Positions 62,683 to 64,000 of a DNA stretch of 64,000 bases are shown one piece after another. How positions within the stretch are numbered: position 1 is the first letter of the stretch; the number at the start of each line of letters is the position of its first letter. Made by a program: the position numbers and the translations under genes. This DNA comes from Burkholderia stabilis (lineage in GTDB: Bacteria > Pseudomonadota > Gammaproteobacteria > Burkholderiales > Burkholderiaceae): contig NZ_CP016443.1 in assembly GCF_001742165.1 (NCBI RefSeq), positions 2,728,001-2,792,000 on the forward strand, in the 5' to 3' direction. Under the pieces are notes generated by a model. That model did no database searches, was not told where the DNA came from, and saw only the letters and a list, made by a program, of their open reading frames with translations.

Positions 62683-63576
62683 TCAGAAGCGCACAACCTG
62701 CTTGCGCTCCACGCTGAAGCCGTCGCGCAGCACGCACGCCGAATCGGCGAAGTAGCGGCGCGTTTCCGACAGCAGGTCGGTATTGCCGCGCCGGCAGAAC
62801 ACCACGCCCGATCCTTCGTCCGTCAGCAGTTCGTCGATCAGCGATTCGGGTTGGCCGATATCGGCGAGATGGACGTTCTGCACGCCGTGCGCGAGCGCAT
62901 CGAGTGCTTCCCGAACGCAGGGCGCCGCATCCGCGGCCGGATGCTCGGCGAGCCATTGCTCGAGTTCCGTGATGCCGTAGAGCCCCGCGAGTTCGCCGAG
63001 TTCTTGCAGCAATGCACGTTCCACCATCATCACCAGCGTCACCGCACCCGTGCGTTGCGCAAACAGACTGCCGAGCCGCTCCGCGCACAGCAGGCGATCC
63101 TGGCCGCCGTCGTCCGGCGCGACGGGCATCACGACCGGTACCAGCCCGTTGCCGAGAAACGTGTTCAATGCCGTGCCGTCGAATTGGGCGACCGGGCTCG
63201 TGTTCGCGCGGTCGGATTCGGCGCCTGCGCGCAGCAGGCCGCCATCGTGACCGTCGATGCCGATCGCCTTGACGCCGTGGCTGCCGATCAGCCGGACCAG
63301 CTCATGGTTGACGTCGGTCATCGCGACGCGCGCGGCTTGTACGGACTGCGCGCCGGACGCGGCGCGACCGCCCTGGACGACGATCGGACGAATGCCGGTG
63401 AGCGCGAGCAGCGCGACGTCCTGCGCGAACGTCTGGCGAAAGCGCGCATCGCCAGCGGCGCCGCCATCGACGATGACGACGGTCTGCCCGTGCAGCGCCT
63501 GCATGAACGGCAGCGAGCGCGCCAGTCCGGCCACGCGTCGCGACGTAAGAGTGGGACTTTCAGGGTCTGGGAACAT
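62683..63576 (-). CDS. Acetylglutamate kinase-like (amino acid kinase fold) protein
   Basis: 297 residues. N-terminal amino acid kinase fold: TVVIVDGGAAGDARFRQTFA, DVALLALTGIRPIVVQGGRA, and later LNTFLGNGLVPVVMPVAP, resembling ArgB/ArgA kinase domains. But the canonical KxGG (phosphate-binding Lys) reads VDGGAA and several ArgB motifs are weak, so it is a divergent paralogue, perhaps regulatory or of another substrate. The C-terminal ~110 residues (MMVERALLQELGELAGL...) include helices and a segment with LIDELLTDEGSGVVFCRR like N-acetylglutamate synthase. Likely in the same transcription unit as the upstream PTS EIIA gene. Confidence 0.65.
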   Translation of the reverse strand: MFPDPESPTLTSRRVAGLARSLPFMQALHGQTVVIVDGGAAGDARFRQTFAQDVALLALTGIRPIVVQGGRAASGAQSVQAARVAMTDVNHELVRLIGSHGVKAIGIDGHDGGLLRAGAESDRANTSPVAQFDGTALNTFLGNGLVPVVMPVAPDDGGQDRLLCAERLGSLFAQRTGAVTLVMMVERALLQELGELAGLYGITELEQWLAEHPAADAAPCVREALDALAHGVQNVHLADIGQPESLIDELLTDEGSGVVFCRRGNTDLLSETRRYFADSACVLRDGFSVERKQVVRF

Positions 63577-63624
63577 GGGAATCCGAAAGGATGAAGGGAG
63601 TGCCTGCCGCCGCGCGATGCGGCA

Positions 63625-64000
63625 TCAGTGCGTGCGTTGCATGAGCCGGTGAATCTCGCCGGGCGTCAGCGCGTCGCGCGACGCCTGCCGGAACGGCCGC
63701 TCGCTGAAACACCGCGCCGCATCGGCGAGCAGTTCGAGGTGCGCGCGGTCGTCCTCTCGCGGCAGGACCAGCACGATGAATTCGCGCACTGGTTTGCGGT
63801 CCGGTGCATTGAACGCGAACGGGTACAGCGTGCGAACGAACAGCGCGACGGCCGAGCCGAGCCCGCCGACGCGTGCATGCGGAATCGCGACGCCCTGGCC
63901 GAGCGCGGTCGAGCCGAGCTGTTCGCGCTTCGTCAGTTCGGCCTTGATCCGTTCCGCGGGAAACCCGCTGCCGCGCGCGATATGCCGTGCTGCGACGTCG
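63625..64000 (-). CDS. PTS EIIA (fructose/nitrogen-type) domain protein, 5' truncated by window edge
   Basis: About 124 C-terminal residues visible on the minus strand, ending IHRLMQRTH. ARGSGFPAERIKAELTKREQ, LGSTALGQGVAIPHARVGGL and LFVRTLYPFAFNAPDRKPV are typical of type II EIIA domains (PtsN/FruA); the His in VAIPHAR is the phosphorylated residue. PtsN-like proteins regulate potassium, nitrogen and PHB metabolism. The start lies outside the window, so fusion with other PTS domains cannot be excluded. Stop is 49 bases before the start of the kinase-like gene. Confidence 0.85.
   Translation of the reverse strand, partial: DVAARHIARGSGFPAERIKAELTKREQLGSTALGQGVAIPHARVGGLGSAVALFVRTLYPFAFNAPDRKPVREFIVLVLPREDDRAHLELLADAARCFSERPFRQASRDALTPGEIHRLMQRTH

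Noticed and set aside
1..64000. tRNA, rRNA or CRISPR array
   Set aside because: No cloverleaf-type conserved segments, rRNA motifs or regularly spaced short repeats were found by eye.

Overview
The window reads as a GC-rich Burkholderia-type chromosome segment, probably a secondary replicon of a Burkholderia cepacia complex relative. The inference rests on a Burkholderia-style BcpA/CdiA with the NVQLYN junction motif, DUF4148 and class II HMG-CoA reductase genes, long type isocitrate lyase, many LysR regulators and strong G/C bias at codon position 3. No rRNA, tRNA, transposase or CRISPR array was recognised.

Layout. 1-6.0 kb: end of an Amj-like flippase gene, then a HypT-like LysR regulator, a dicarboxylate/amino-acid symporter, a double-domain aspartate/glutamate racemase and aspartate ammonia-lyase (frameshifted), which together look like an acidic amino acid uptake and catabolism operon. 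6.1-8.4 kb: a penicillin-binding D,D-peptidase, a glyoxalase-fold remnant and an alpha/beta hydrolase lacking its nucleophile. 8.4-13.9 kb: isocitrate lyase, a LysR regulator and NADP-malic enzyme (acetate/C4 metabolism). 14.1-24.2 kb: an envelope polysaccharide locus built on NfrB (glycosyltransferase with a c-di-GMP-binding-type C-terminal domain) and NfrA (TPR plus outer-membrane barrel), flanked by a secreted clan GH-A-like hydrolase, a small exported protein, a DUF2334 deacetylase-like protein and a lipoprotein.

24.5-42 kb: accessory metabolism: PLP aminotransferases, FMN protein, LysR, SDR, flavodoxin-like oxidoreductase, two Tat-type epoxide hydrolase-like proteins, class II HMG-CoA reductase with a TctA-type permease under a divergent MocR regulator, a cytochrome P460, an esterase and an amidase. 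42.5-57.4 kb: a contact-dependent inhibition (CDI) locus: a ~3,100-residue BcpA, its immunity gene, an AT-rich array of orphan immunity and toxin-tip genes separated by duplicated 5' pieces of bcpB, and intact bcpB. 57.9-62.6 kb: a Family 2A encapsulin operon: rhodanese, serine acetyltransferase, XRE regulator, shell protein and a cysteine desulfurase cargo with a ~225-residue disordered N-terminal tail. 62.7-64 kb: an acetylglutamate-kinase-like protein and a PTS EIIA protein running off the end.

A cross-cutting observation: the three reading-frame breaks in aspA and bcpA (two in bcpA) are each repaired by adding one G to a run of five G. With those bases restored both genes become single full-length frames, so homopolymer under-calling is a serious alternative to real gene decay.
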